A stretch of DNA of 64,000 bases from Clostridiales bacterium (GTDB taxonomy: Bacteria; Bacillota; Clostridia; Saccharofermentanales; Saccharofermentanaceae): contig JAFZVE010000020.1 in assembly GCA_017617995.1 (NCBI GenBank), positions 46,714 to 110,713 of the forward strand. Reading direction: 5' to 3'. This document shows, in pieces, positions 1 through 9,210 of the stretch. Position numbers and translations under genes: made by a program. The notes under the pieces are model-generated. The model was not told the DNA's origin and ran no database searches. It was given only the letters and a program-made list of their open reading frames with translations. Position 1 is the stretch's first letter; each line of letters starts with the position of its first letter.

Positions 1-1
1 C

Positions 2-1705
2 TCCGGATGTGCGGATGGTTTTGTTGAGGGTAAGGGTTCGACACCGATCCCGGAGAACGCGACTAACGTTTACATCTATGTAGAGAGTGGCGATACCAAG
101 GACATCTATATTGATTATATGTATATCACCGTAGAGGGCGATTACTTTGATCCGACCTCCGCTCCGGAGATGCAGATCGTAGATACTACTTCCTATGAAT
201 CTCTTAAAGAGCTCTATAAGGACGATTTCGAGATCGGTTGCTGCGTTCCGGCCCAGATGATCGACAGTGATGTAGAAGAACCGAGACAGCTCCTCGTTGC
301 CCAGTTCAGTTCTTTTACCTGTGAGAATGAGATGAAGCCGGAGAACATCCTTGATGCGACAACGACTCTTTCTGATCCAGCGAAGTATGACGAAGCTCCG
401 GCTCTGGACTTCTCCCGCTGCGAAGGCATCCTGAATTTCGCAAAGGATAACGGCATCAAGATGCGTGGTCATACTCTCGTATGGCACTCTCAGACACCGG
501 ACTGGTTCTTCTATGAGAACTACGATGTAAACGGCAACCTCGCTTCCCGTGAACTGATGCTGAAGCGTCTCGAGAACTATATCAAGGGCGTATTCGAGTA
601 CATCGATGCAAACTACCCGGGTCTGTTCTATGCATTTGACGTGGCCAATGAGTGCGTAGATGACAGCTATAAGCTCCGTGAGAGCAACTGGACCAAGACC
701 ATCGGTGATGATTTCCTCCAGTATGCTTTCCAGTATGCGAGACAGTATGCACCGGAAGGAGTCCTGCTGTTCTACAACGACTACAACGAGTATGTCGAAG
801 GTAAGCAGAACAAGATCATCGAAGTCTTAAAGCCGATCGCTGAGGCGGGTAACCTCGACGGTATGGGCCTGCAGTCCCATATCTCCAGCCCGATCTCCAT
901 GGAGAAGTATATCGGTGCACTGAAGAAGTACGCGGATGAACTTGGTGTCGTGATCCACGTAACGGAACTCGATGTCAATGCCGTGAAGTCTTCGAGCAAT
1001 CCTGAGTATGATCAGGGCGTATATTATCAGAACCTCTTCAAGGCGCTTCTCGATGCCAAGGCTGAAGGCTATAAGATCGAGAGTGTTACGATCTGGGGTC
1101 TGACGGATGCCGGTTCCTGGCGTTCTTCCGAGACTCCGGTACTCTTCCGTGGCGACCTGTCCAAGAAGATGGCCTTCGATGGCGTCGTTCTGGCGAAGAA
1201 GGGTGGAGAGCTCGAGAAGCCGGCCGATTATGTCGAGCCGCCGAAGGATGACGATCCGTTTGACGATAATTTCGAGAATGGTGAATTTGCCGGTTCTCCG
1301 CGTGCAAACGCAAATCTGACCGTTGTTACAGATGATCCGAAGGAAGGCGAGAAGTGCCTCTACATCTCCGGTATGACACAGACATGGGATGGTTACGTGA
1401 TCAATCTGTCCCGTTACCTCGGAAAGAAGATCAAGTTCTCGTTCGCAGTCAAGTCTACAGCGGATGTCGTAGCCTTTAGCGCAGATATTTCCGACCTGTG
1501 GCCGCATATTATCGAAGTGGATACCAGCAGCGGCGAGTGGGTCCTTGTGGAAGGTGAGATGGATCTGACTACTTCCAACTGGGTACTCCCATCCGGTGAG
1601 GTCGAAGTTCCGGCAGATCTTGATGCGCTCAATCTGTACTTCGAGAGTTTCGACTGCGTCGATGATATCTATCTTGATGCTATCCATATGGAAGTCGTCG
1701 AGTAA
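2..1705 (+). CDS. Endo-1,4-beta-xylanase, GH10, with flanking carbohydrate-binding modules (5' truncated)
   Basis: Secreted-type xylanase that hydrolyses internal beta-1,4 bonds of xylan. The reading frame is open to the window edge, so the N-terminus and any signal peptide are missing. The first 45 or so codons end in YIYVESGDTKDIYIDYMYI, which looks like the end of a CBM22-like module. The GH10 barrel follows, with GHTLVWHSQTPDW near 463-510, the acid/base Glu in FDVANEC (codon 650-652) and the nucleophile Glu in HVTELDV (codon 965-967). After an acidic linker near 1240-1275 comes a second CBM4/9/22-like beta-sandwich (about 1280-1700, GEKCLYISGMTQTWDGY). No dockerin or surface-anchor motif is visible before the stop. 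A strong terminator follows directly. The family call is confident; the CBM family numbers are inferred. Confidence 0.93.
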   Translation, partial: SGCADGFVEGKGSTPIPENATNVYIYVESGDTKDIYIDYMYITVEGDYFDPTSAPEMQIVDTTSYESLKELYKDDFEIGCCVPAQMIDSDVEEPRQLLVAQFSSFTCENEMKPENILDATTTLSDPAKYDEAPALDFSRCEGILNFAKDNGIKMRGHTLVWHSQTPDWFFYENYDVNGNLASRELMLKRLENYIKGVFEYIDANYPGLFYAFDVANECVDDSYKLRESNWTKTIGDDFLQYAFQYARQYAPEGVLLFYNDYNEYVEGKQNKIIEVLKPIAEAGNLDGMGLQSHISSPISMEKYIGALKKYADELGVVIHVTELDVNAVKSSSNPEYDQGVYYQNLFKALLDAKAEGYKIESVTIWGLTDAGSWRSSETPVLFRGDLSKKMAFDGVVLAKKGGELEKPADYVEPPKDDDPFDDNFENGEFAGSPRANANLTVVTDDPKEGEKCLYISGMTQTWDGYVINLSRYLGKKIKFSFAVKSTADVVAFSADISDLWPHIIEVDTSSGEWVLVEGEMDLTTSNWVLPSGEVEVPADLDALNLYFESFDCVDDIYLDAIHMEVVE

Positions 1706-1731
1706 TCGGAAACAGTAAAGACAGCTATTGA

Positions 1732-1765
1732 GAGGGGCGGCTCTTCGGAGCGGCCCCTCTTTTTT
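1732..1765 (+). terminator. Intrinsic terminator after the xylanase gene
   Basis: A 12-bp stem (one mismatch) closes on a TTCG tetraloop and is followed by six T. It lies 26 nt after the xylanase stop codon. Confidence 0.92.
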
Positions 1766-1801
1766 GATGCGTATGATCCGACTCGGAGGGGAAAATATGT
1801 G

Positions 1802-1810
1802 TGGTATACT
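1802..1810 (+). promoter_or_regulatory. Extended -10 promoter candidate for folA
   Basis: TGGTATACT matches an extended -10 (TG-N-TATACT) 33 nt before the folA ATG. No good -35 is seen. An in-frame GTG at 1801 would extend the protein by 14 residues, but it overlaps this element and lacks a better ribosome site. Confidence 0.4.
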
Positions 1811-1842
1811 TGAAACCAGAAAACGGACGGCAGGTGAAGAGG

Positions 1843-2364
1843 ATGAGTATTTGTGCGATCGTAGCGGTAGATAAGAACTGGGCCATCGGGAATAAGGGAA
1901 AGCTCCTGGTCAGTCTCCCTGAGGACCAGAAACAGAACTTCAGAGTGAAGACCATGGGTCACCCTGTCATCTACGGCAGAAAGACACTCGATACATTCCC
2001 GGGCGGACGGCTTCTCCCGGGACGTGAGAATATCATCCTGTCCCGAAACAGAGACCTTTCTGTCGAGGGAGCCAAGGTGATGCACTCGGTCGGGGAAGTC
2101 CTCGAATACACGAAGAAGACACCGGATGAAGTCTTCTTCATCATCGGCGGTGCCCAGATTTACGAGCAGTTTCTGCCTTACTGCGATACGTGCATCGTGT
2201 CCCGGATCGATGCGGAATACGAAGCAGATACCTACTTCCCCGATCTTGACAATCTCAAAGAGTGGAAGGGCGTCATGACCGAGGGACCGATCGAGTCTGT
2301 TAAGGGCGTAAGCTTTGAAATATGGACCTTCCGACGGGATAAGAGGTATAAGGTGCATCGTTAA
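1843..2364 (+). CDS. folA: Dihydrofolate reductase
   Basis: Reduces dihydrofolate to tetrahydrofolate with NADPH in the cytoplasm, supplying one-carbon carriers. The 173-residue product has the usual family length. It starts with SICAIVAVDKNWAIGNKGK, has LPED at residues 25-28 holding the active-site acid, then TMGHPVIYGRKT (NADPH-binding helix), and ends with the family-like LPYCDTCIVSRIDAEYEADT stretch. The Trp common after the glycine loop (LPW) is replaced (LLVS). The ATG at 1843 is preferred because AGGTGAAGAGG lies just upstream. No thymidylate synthase gene is adjacent, so this is a stand-alone gene between two terminator-bounded units. Confidence 0.93.
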   Translation: MSICAIVAVDKNWAIGNKGKLLVSLPEDQKQNFRVKTMGHPVIYGRKTLDTFPGGRLLPGRENIILSRNRDLSVEGAKVMHSVGEVLEYTKKTPDEVFFIIGGAQIYEQFLPYCDTCIVSRIDAEYEADTYFPDLDNLKEWKGVMTEGPIESVKGVSFEIWTFRRDKRYKVHR

Positions 2365-2366
2365 CA

Positions 2367-2408
2367 TGCACAAATTAGGGTTGTTCATATTGCACAACTA
2401 AAATGAAC
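2367..2408 (+). repeat. Cluster of short direct and inverted repeats upstream of the HPr-like gene
   Basis: TGCACAA occurs at 2367-2373 and 2391-2397 (24-bp period). GTTCAT (2383-2388) is inverted as ATGAAC (2403-2408), and a further TGTGCAA lies at about 2414. The cluster sits 30-70 bp upstream of a consensus promoter, so it may be an operator. No regulator is assigned. Confidence 0.4.
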
Positions 2409-2438
2409 TTCGTATGTGCAAACTCTACAAAACGTGCG

Positions 2439-2467
2439 TTGACTCCCCAAGAGCGTAAAGCTATAAT
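2439..2467 (+). promoter_or_regulatory. Consensus sigma-A-type promoter for the HPr-like gene
   Basis: TTGACT at 2439-2444 and TATAAT at 2462-2467 are separated by exactly 17 bp. The gene starts at 2547 after a leader of about 75 nt that ends in AAGGAGG. Confidence 0.85.
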
Positions 2468-2546
2468 GAACTCGCAAGGTAAGAAAAAACCTTGGCAAGA
2501 AAAAAGGAAAAAGAAAAACACGTTTATTAACAAGGAGGTAGTCACC

Positions 2547-2813
2547 ATGAAGGCTTTTAACATGAGCAATGTAGATGTTCACCAGTTTATGCAGGCACTT
2601 GATTCCTGTTCCGGCGATGTAATGCTTATTACCGATGAAGGTGACAAGTTTAATCTGAAGAGCAAGCTCAGCCAGATCACAGGTCTGATGAAGCTGATCG
2701 AGGGTGGTAAGCTCGTAAGTGCAAAGATCTACTGCTCCAACCAGGAAGATGAAGCGCTGCTGTTCAGACTGAATCTTTTCGGAACTGTAGAAGACGTCGA
2801 GAGCATCGGCTGA
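2547..2813 (+). CDS. Small HPr-fold-like protein lacking the phosphorylatable histidine
   Basis: 88-residue cytoplasmic protein. The start is the ATG at 2547, preceded by AAGGAGGTAGTCACC; the longer open frame upstream is leader sequence. From residue 12 it can be laid over Bacillus HPr: FMQALDSCSGDVML against LVQTASKYDADVNL, then FNLKSKLSQITGL against VNLKSIMGVMSL, then a C-terminal strand and helix (SAKIYCSNQEDEALLFRL). The IHARPA motif with the catalytic His is absent; its place is taken by SNVDVHQF. Phosphotransfer in the PTS manner is therefore unlikely. Similar short proteins are known from Clostridia without an assigned function. The strong private promoter and terminator suggest high expression. 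The fold is inferred by eye. Confidence 0.7.
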   Translation: MKAFNMSNVDVHQFMQALDSCSGDVMLITDEGDKFNLKSKLSQITGLMKLIEGGKLVSAKIYCSNQEDEALLFRLNLFGTVEDVESIG

Positions 2814-2830
2814 GAATCTACATCGGAAAC

Positions 2831-2859
2831 CTAAGCGGGGGATACGTCCCTCGGCTTAA
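2831..2859 (+). other. Hairpin in the 3' untranslated region
   Basis: TAAGC and GCTTA arms enclose GGGGGATACGTCCC, giving a compact stem with a TACG loop but no T run. It sits between the HPr-like stop and the terminator and may protect the transcript end. Confidence 0.4.
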
Positions 2860-2874
2860 TCAAGTAAAACCACA

Positions 2875-2914
2875 CAGGGCTGTAACGGATATCACCGCTG
2901 CAGCCCTGATTTTT
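2875..2914 (+). terminator. Intrinsic terminator after the HPr-like gene
   Basis: CAGGGCTG (2875-2882) pairs with CAGCCCTG (2901-2908), followed by ATTTTT. Confidence 0.8.
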
Positions 2915-2969
2915 CCTCAGTTGTGGGGATTCTTTATATTTTCTTAGTACTTTTCATGAATGGATTGAC

Positions 2970-2975
2970 TATAAT
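2970..2975 (+). promoter_or_regulatory. -10 element upstream of the ABC-2-like gene
   Basis: A perfect TATAAT lies 28 nt before the ATG, with AGGAGGGG as ribosome site at 2985-2992. No convincing -35 is seen at 16-18 bp. Confidence 0.4.
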
Positions 2976-3002
2976 GAGAGACATAGGAGGGGTGTCAATT
3001 CC

Positions 3003-3842
3003 ATGATAAAAGAACTGAAGGTCAATTTTTTCCGTATCTTACGGTCTAAAGCATTTATCGTCATTGCGATCCTTCTGGTCCTGGGTGCAGTTATCTCTGC
3101 GCTGGAGATCAAGTTCTTCGTGGAAGACCCTTTCGGTTTCATGGACATCCTGAGAGAGAGTGTCGAAGAAACCGCTACATCAGAAGAGGATATCGAGTCG
3201 TTTGATGTGGTTTTCAAGAGTATCGAAGCTTTTAAAGCCGTGAACAGCTTAAACGGTGTGGTGCGCATGGTGATGTGCTCGGATCTGTCGTGTTTTCTGT
3301 TTTGCATTCTCGCCGCGATGTTTATCTCGTCGGAATATAAATCCCGCTTCCATGTAAATCATTTTTCATTAAATACCAGCCCGACTTTTATCGTATTCAT
3401 GGAGTGGCTTTCGATGGTGATTGTGGTCGTGCTCATGGAGATACTCAGTTACGGAATCACGCTGGGATTATCGGTTCTTTTCTGTGATACTTTCCGGTTT
3501 GATGACGGCGTGTCGATGCTGAAGAATGCTTCGCTGGCACTCGGTGTCACGATCGTTTTCACCAGCTGCTCCTTTATGATCGCGTATCTCCGCAAGGCCG
3601 GCGCGCTCGCGATCGTACTTAGTTCGATTTTTGTTTTCGGTGTTTTTGACTTCGTACTAGGCATCATCTCCGTATGGGCAGACTGGGTCGGAAGATTCGC
3701 GCCGAATAATCTTCTGTCCATGATCTCTCTAAATCAGGTGACGAAGACAGACTATGTGCTGGGAATGGGTGTCGTGGTGCTGTATGTCCTTATTTTCCTA
3801 AGTGTTTCGATCATTGTCGCAGGAAGACGCGATCCGTACTAA
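3003..3842 (+). CDS. ABC-2-type integral membrane protein (orphan permease)
   Basis: 279-residue polytopic membrane protein. A short cytoplasmic start (MIKELKVNFFRILRSKAF) leads into TM1 (about 18-36), then an acidic loop (about 40-80). Five more hydrophobic stretches follow, ending in LGMGVVVLYVLIFLSVSIIV and a basic tail. The layout and the SSEYKSRF segment after TM2 resemble ABC-2 permeases such as those of bacitracin or lantibiotic exporters. No ATP-binding subunit is encoded beside it, so it must use a distant ATPase or have another role. It is a single gene between the upstream terminator and the next promoter. The transporter call rests on topology and weak motif likeness. Confidence 0.6.
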   Translation: MIKELKVNFFRILRSKAFIVIAILLVLGAVISALEIKFFVEDPFGFMDILRESVEETATSEEDIESFDVVFKSIEAFKAVNSLNGVVRMVMCSDLSCFLFCILAAMFISSEYKSRFHVNHFSLNTSPTFIVFMEWLSMVIVVVLMEILSYGITLGLSVLFCDTFRFDDGVSMLKNASLALGVTIVFTSCSFMIAYLRKAGALAIVLSSIFVFGVFDFVLGIISVWADWVGRFAPNNLLSMISLNQVTKTDYVLGMGVVVLYVLIFLSVSIIVAGRRDPY

Positions 3843-3856
3843 GAACAGTTCTTTTG

Positions 3857-3865
3857 TGATATAAT
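3857..3865 (+). promoter_or_regulatory. Extended -10 promoter candidate
   Basis: TGATATAAT (TG-N-TATAAT) lies about 36 nt before the ATG at 3901, and TTAGGAGA precedes that start. There is no clear -35. Confidence 0.5.
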
Positions 3866-3900
3866 ATATTGTCACGAAATATGCGTTCTTAGGAGATTTT

Positions 3901-4782
3901 ATGATCAACTATCTATATAATGCCAGAGATATTGCTGCGTACTTCAAGTGGGCCGGAGTCACGTCCCATCAGGAGAAGGAATATCTGCACTATTTTTTTC
4001 AGATCGGCAAGGACATCCTGGCCAAACCGCTGACCTATGATTATGAAACGTTCGAGACAGCTGTTTACCGCGAACTCTATTATCTGTGGTCCGAGGGCTT
4101 CGAGAATGAGTTCTCCGATATTGCAACGATTGCACCGAAGGGCGCGGTATCCCTGATCTGCGATCAGGAATTCATCACGCTCGAATCGTATATGAAACTT
4201 CTGGCGCTGCATCTGATCTTCTCGAGAAATCTTCCATATGTTCATGTAAACTTCACGGGACTGATGTTGCCACTGGGCCTTAAGGGCGATTTTGCGGATT
4301 TCGAGAGGAATGTAGCGGTTGCCTGCGATACGCTCCATCTGGCGACGGAAGATGTTTTTGCGCAGCCTTTTGATCTGCATCTGGGCATCCCGGATGAGAA
4401 ATTGCGCTTGTGCCTCGAACCGGAGTTCCGGAAGAACCTGTCGGCGCACGAGGATTTCCGTAAGCGCTTCATCAAGAATGCGGCGTCGCGCCTTCAGGAA
4501 CTGAAGAAGACGTCGGCAGAGATCCAGGAGAAGGAAGAAAAGAAGAAGCAGAGACTTCTTAAGAGAAAGCAGGCCAGAGAAGCAGCCAAGGCAGAAAGAG
4601 AAGCCGAGAAGGCGAGGAAAGCAAAGTCGGAAGAAAAGGCTTCCAAGCCGAAGAAGGCTTCAGAGAAGAATGTAAAGCCGGAAAAAACGGCGGAAACAGG
4701 CGCAATTATAGAGATTGTTGTCGGTAAGCCCCAAGATGTGACGGTTAAGAAAGCGACCAAGTCAAAAAAGAAGGAAGAATAA
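3901..4782 (+). CDS. Unknown protein with a charged coiled-coil tail
   Basis: 293-residue predicted cytoplasmic protein; I do not recognise its family. Residues 1-200 form a mixed helical domain with no membrane segment (MINYLYNARDIAAYFKWAG... to EPEFRKNLSAHEDF). From about 200 onward the chain is very rich in Lys, Glu, Ala and Arg, forming a probable coiled coil or disordered basic tail that ends in KKATKSKKKEE. It lies 18 nt upstream of the activase gene with no terminator between, so the two are probably co-transcribed. The basic tail would suit RNA or ribosome contact, but that is only a guess. Confidence 0.7.
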   Translation: MINYLYNARDIAAYFKWAGVTSHQEKEYLHYFFQIGKDILAKPLTYDYETFETAVYRELYYLWSEGFENEFSDIATIAPKGAVSLICDQEFITLESYMKLLALHLIFSRNLPYVHVNFTGLMLPLGLKGDFADFERNVAVACDTLHLATEDVFAQPFDLHLGIPDEKLRLCLEPEFRKNLSAHEDFRKRFIKNAASRLQELKKTSAEIQEKEEKKKQRLLKRKQAREAAKAEREAEKARKAKSEEKASKPKKASEKNVKPEKTAETGAIIEIVVGKPQDVTVKKATKSKKKEE

Positions 4783-4800
4783 GAAAGATAGGATAGTTTC

Positions 4801-7800
4801 ATGGAAACAGTGAAGTGTATGGGCCTGGATATAGGCTCGACGACGATCAAGATCGTAATCACAGAAGACGAAAAGGTGGTGTACTCGGAGTACAGGAGGC
4901 ACCACTCAGACATCGCAGGAGAACTCCTGAGTGCTTTTGAAGAAGTAAACAAGAAATACCCGGGCCTCGAAGCGCGTGTACAGATCACGGGATCAGGCGG
5001 TCTTTCCGTCGCCAAGTGGCTGGGACTCGACTTCGTTCAGGAAGTCATCGCAGAGACGGTCGCGATTACGAAGTATCACCTGGAGACGGATGTCATCATC
5101 GAGCTCGGCGGCGAGGATGCGAAGATCACGTATCTGCATCCGGTCCCGGAACAGAGAATGAATGGTACCTGCGCCGGTGGTACGGGTGCATTTATTGACC
5201 AGATGGCGACGCTGCTTCGTACGGATGCCGACGGCCTCAACGAAATGGCGAAGTCCTATACGACGCTCTATACTATCGCATCCCGATGCGGTGTTTTCGC
5301 CAAGAGTGATCTCCAGCCGCTGATCAACGAAGGTGCGGCGAAGGAAGACCTGGCGGCCTCGATCTTCCAGGCGGTAGTTAACCAGACGATCGCGGGACTT
5401 GCGTGCGGACGTCCGATCCGTGGCCATATCGCTTTCTTAGGCGGTCCACTGTTCTTTAATTCCGAGCTTCGCAAGGCCTTCGAGAGAACACTCGAAGAGC
5501 AGGTGAAGTCCTTCTGGATCCCGGACAATGCGCAGATCTACGTCGCGCTTGGCGCGGCACTGGGTGCAAAAGGCGAGCCGGTCAAGCTCTCGGATCTGAT
5601 CGCTTCTTTCTCCTCTAGAGAAGGCTTCGAGCCGGATATCAAGCGTATCGCCCCGCTCTTTGCAGATGCCCGGGAAAAAGAACTCTTCGACGAACGTCAT
5701 CAGAAGGCAACACTCGATCTGTATCAGCTGTCGAAGCAGAAGGGACCGTGCTATCTCGGTATTGACGCCGGAAGTACGACCACAAAGGCTGTTCTCATCA
5801 ACGAAGAAGGGCAGATGGTCTATACCTACTATGCCAGTAACCAGGGTAATCCGGTTAAGAGTGCGGTCAATATCGTCAAGCAGCTCTATGAGCAGATGCC
5901 GCCGGAGACCTATATCGCGAACAGCTGCGTGACCGGTTATGGTGAGAACATCATCCGCGCAGCGCTCGGCGTCGATCTCGGCGAGATCGAGACGATGGCG
6001 CATTTCCAGTCCGCGAAGTATTTCTGCCCGGATGTCGACTTCATTATCGACATCGGCGGTCAGGACATGAAGTGTATGAAGATCCGTAACGGTGTAATCG
6101 ACTCCATCATGCTGAACGAAGCATGTTCTTCGGGCTGCGGATCCTTTATCCAGACATTTGCCGAGAACCTCAATATGGATGCACACACGTTCTCTATCGA
6201 GGCGCTCTCAGCCGAAAACCCGGTCGATCTCGGTACGAGATGTACGGTATTTATGAATTCGAAGGTAAAGCAGGCGCAGAAAGAAGGTGCGACGGTCGGG
6301 GATATCTCCGCAGGCCTTTCCTACTCTGTCGTTCGAAATGCACTTTACAAGGTCATCAAGATCCGCGATACCCAGGAACTCGGTAAGAAGATCGTCGTAC
6401 AGGGTGGTACGTTCTTAAACGATGCGATCCTCCGCTGCTTCGAGCTCATCTCCGGCCGTGAGGTCATAAGGCCGAATGTTGCCGGCCTTATGGGTGCTTT
6501 CGGCGCGGCGATCATCGCGAAGAAGCGTATGCCGAAGGATCAGAAGGTCTCCGGCCTTCTCGGACTCGAGGAACTGAACCGCTTCGAGATGACGACCGAG
6601 ATGGCGACCTGCCCGCTCTGCACGAACCACTGCAAACTCACGATCTCCACATTCAGTAACGGTGAACGCTTCATCTCCGGTAACCGCTGCGAGAGAGGCG
6701 AAGGAAAAGAGAAGGCGAAGGATACTCTCCCGAACCTGATCGCATATAAGTACGCGAGAACTTTCCGCTATAAACCGCTCGCGAAGGATAAGGCGCCGAG
6801 AGGCGAGATCGGTATCCCGAGAGCCCTCAACATGTATGAGAACTATCCGTTCTGGTTCACGGTTCTTACGGAACTGGGCTTCTCCGTGATCATCTCGCCG
6901 AGATCGAATCACGCACTCTTCGAGAAGGGCATGGATTCGATCCCGTCCGAGAGTGTCTGCTATCCGGCAAAACTTGTACATGGCCATATCGAAGCCCTGA
7001 TCGAGAAAGGAATTAAGACGATCTTCTATCCGGACGTTCCCTATGAGCGCCACGAGAACAAAGACTCCGGCAACCATTTTAACTGTCCGATCGTCGCGTC
7101 CTATCCGGAAGTGATCCGCAATAACCTCGAGAATATCCAGGACAAGGGTATCAAATACCTGAACCCATTCCTGCCGCTTGATAATGACGAAGCTCTCGCC
7201 GAACAGCTGGCGATCGCTTTTGCCGATTTCGGCGTAACGAAGGCAGAGGCAGCGAAAGCTGTTGCTGCCGGTAATAAGGAATACGACGAATATAAGGCAG
7301 ATATCCGTAAGAAGGGCCAGGAGGTCATCGAAGATCTCGAGAGAACCGGTCAGAAGGGTATCGTGCTTTCCGGACGTCCGTATCACACTGACCCGGAGAT
7401 CCATCACGGTATCCCGGAGATGATCAATTCCCTCGGACTTGCCGTCTTAAGCGAAGACAGCGTAGCGATTCCGGGACGACTCGAGCGTCCGATCCGTGTC
7501 GTCGACCAGTGGATGTATCACACGCGTCTTTACGAAGCCGCCGCATATGTCGCGACGAACGATAATCTTGAACTCGTTCAGCTGACCTCTTTCGGCTGCG
7601 GTCTCGATGCCGTTACTTCTGACCAGGTGCAGGAGATCCTCGAATCCCAGGGCAAGCTCTATACGCTCCTGAAGATCGATGAGGTCAGTAACCTCGGTGC
7701 GGCCCGTATACGTATGCGTTCCCTGAAGGTCGCGATGGATGAACGTGAAGCGGCGAGAAAAGACGGCACGATGCAGAAGAGAGAGAAGAAATCGTACACC

Positions 7801-9192
7801 ATCAAGAGAGTGCCTTTCACGGAGGAGCATAAGAAGCGTCACACGATCCTTGCCCCGCAGATGGCACCGATCGAGTTCGAATTCGTCGAGGCCGTCTTCC
7901 ATAACCACGGGTATAAGCTGAAGGTCCTGAAGGAAGCGACGCAGGCGGATATCGAGTGCGGACTCCGTTTCGTCAATAACGATGCATGTTTCCCGACCGT
8001 TATCGTCGTCGGTCAGATGATCAACGCGATCCTCTCGGGCGAGGTAGACAGAGATAATACGACGGTGCTCATCACCCAGACGGGTGGCGGATGCCGTGCG
8101 ACGAACTATGTCGCTTTCTTGCGAAAAGCACTGCGCGAAGCAGGTTACGGTGACATCCCGGTCATCGCGCTCTCCGTACAGCAGTTCGAGAAGAATCCGG
8201 GCTTCCGCCCGACACTACCGTTCATTAACAGTGCGCTTCGTGCGATCTGCTATGGCGATATGCTGCAGACACTTCTCCTTCGCGTACGTCCGTACGAGAA
8301 GGTCAAGGGATCGGCAAATGCGCTCTATCAGTTCTGGAACCGCTGCGGTAAGCTGTTCTTCAATCCGAAGGAGAAGTTCGAGGACATCACGACCGAGTAC
8401 ATCATGGCAGAGGCATGTAAGAATGCGCCGCTTACCGATGAGGAGAAGAAAGCTGTCGAGGATCTTCTTAAGGAACTCCACTGCAGTAAAGTCGGACGTC
8501 CGTCTTCCTATCGCCGAATGATCGATGCGACGATCGATACTTTTGATAAGTTCCCGATGCTGGATATCCCGAGAAAACCGCGTGTCGGTCTCGTCGGTGA
8601 GATCCTCGTCAAGTTCCAGCCGGATGCGAATAACCACGCGGTAGACGTTGTCGAACAGGAAGGTTGCGAGGCCGTCGTTCCGGGACTTCTGGACTTCTTC
8701 CTCTACTGCACGATGGGGCCTGTATGGGCAGCCGAACATCTCGGCAGAAGTAAGAAGGATGCATGGCTTAGTAACCGCGGTATCGATCTTCTCCAGTCCT
8801 ATCGAAGCCATATCGTTAAGAAGATGGAAGAAACAGGCAAGTTCCAGCTCCCGCAGAGCATCCGCCACATGGCGAAGAAAGCCGAGAGTGTCCTTTCCTG
8901 CGGCAATAATAACGGTGAGGGATGGTTCCTCACGGCCGAGATGATCGAACTGATCGAGAGCGGAGTTCCGAACATCATCTGCGCGCAGCCGTTCGCATGT
9001 CTTCCGAACCACGTAACAGGTAAGGGCATGATCAAAGAGCTCCGCCGTCAGTATCCGGAGAGTAACATCATCCCGATCGACTATGACCCGGGTGCCAGTG
9101 AAGCGAACCAGCTCAACCGAATCAAGCTCATGGTCAGCACGGCACACTACCGGGAAGAGATGAAACGACAGGAAGCCGAGAAGAATAAATAA
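4801..9192 (+). CDS. Giant acyl-CoA dehydratase activase fusion (BcrAD/BadFG family)
   Basis: 1463-residue soluble protein joining parts that are separate in the classical 2-hydroxyacyl-CoA dehydratase system. Two ASKHA ATPase domains come first: [10 protein letters not shown] at about 8-17, with [11 protein letters not shown] and [12 protein letters not shown]; and [12 protein letters not shown] from 318, with [10 protein letters not shown] and [13 protein letters not shown] Cys cluster follows ([11 protein letters not shown] at 601-611, then GNRC). The C-terminal half carries a DUF2229-like region ([15 protein letters not shown], about 670-690) and an HgdB-like part. Related activators hold a [4Fe-4S] cluster between Cys residues of two ATPase domains and pump single electrons with ATP. 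No separate dehydratase subunits lie nearby, and the substrate of these fusions is not known to me. The family call is confident, the function is not. Confidence 0.85.
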   Translation: METVKCMGLDIGSTTIKIVITEDEKVVYSEYRRHHSDIAGELLSAFEEVNKKYPGLEARVQITGSGGLSVAKWLGLDFVQEVIAETVAITKYHLETDVIIELGGEDAKITYLHPVPEQRMNGTCAGGTGAFIDQMATLLRTDADGLNEMAKSYTTLYTIASRCGVFAKSDLQPLINEGAAKEDLAASIFQAVVNQTIAGLACGRPIRGHIAFLGGPLFFNSELRKAFERTLEEQVKSFWIPDNAQIYVALGAALGAKGEPVKLSDLIASFSSREGFEPDIKRIAPLFADAREKELFDERHQKATLDLYQLSKQKGPCYLGIDAGSTTTKAVLINEEGQMVYTYYASNQGNPVKSAVNIVKQLYEQMPPETYIANSCVTGYGENIIRAALGVDLGEIETMAHFQSAKYFCPDVDFIIDIGGQDMKCMKIRNGVIDSIMLNEACSSGCGSFIQTFAENLNMDAHTFSIEALSAENPVDLGTRCTVFMNSKVKQAQKEGATVGDISAGLSYSVVRNALYKVIKIRDTQELGKKIVVQGGTFLNDAILRCFELISGREVIRPNVAGLMGAFGAAIIAKKRMPKDQKVSGLLGLEELNRFEMTTEMATCPLCTNHCKLTISTFSNGERFISGNRCERGEGKEKAKDTLPNLIAYKYARTFRYKPLAKDKAPRGEIGIPRALNMYENYPFWFTVLTELGFSVIISPRSNHALFEKGMDSIPSESVCYPAKLVHGHIEALIEKGIKTIFYPDVPYERHENKDSGNHFNCPIVASYPEVIRNNLENIQDKGIKYLNPFLPLDNDEALAEQLAIAFADFGVTKAEAAKAVAAGNKEYDEYKADIRKKGQEVIEDLERTGQKGIVLSGRPYHTDPEIHHGIPEMINSLGLAVLSEDSVAIPGRLERPIRVVDQWMYHTRLYEAAAYVATNDNLELVQLTSFGCGLDAVTSDQVQEILESQGKLYTLLKIDEVSNLGAARIRMRSLKVAMDEREAARKDGTMQKREKKSYTIKRVPFTEEHKKRHTILAPQMAPIEFEFVEAVFHNHGYKLKVLKEATQADIECGLRFVNNDACFPTVIVVGQMINAILSGEVDRDNTTVLITQTGGGCRATNYVAFLRKALREAGYGDIPVIALSVQQFEKNPGFRPTLPFINSALRAICYGDMLQTLLLRVRPYEKVKGSANALYQFWNRCGKLFFNPKEKFEDITTEYIMAEACKNAPLTDEEKKAVEDLLKELHCSKVGRPSSYRRMIDATIDTFDKFPMLDIPRKPRVGLVGEILVKFQPDANNHAVDVVEQEGCEAVVPGLLDFFLYCTMGPVWAAEHLGRSKKDAWLSNRGIDLLQSYRSHIVKKMEETGKFQLPQSIRHMAKKAESVLSCGNNNGEGWFLTAEMIELIESGVPNIICAQPFACLPNHVTGKGMIKELRRQYPESNIIPIDYDPGASEANQLNRIKLMVSTAHYREEMKRQEAEKNK

Positions 9193-9210
9193 TTGACGGG
9201 AGAGACCGCT

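Noticed and set aside
827..1687. 286-codon open frame on the minus strand opposite the xylanase
   Set aside because: Its low-complexity Ile/Arg-rich translation follows the codon bias of the xylanase strand and shows no family motif. The many long antisense frames elsewhere (for example opposite polA, hydB and hydA) were dropped for the same reason.
9193..9210. Upstream TTG start for polA
   Set aside because: The ATG at 9211 follows GGGAGAGA at good spacing and matches the usual N-terminus.
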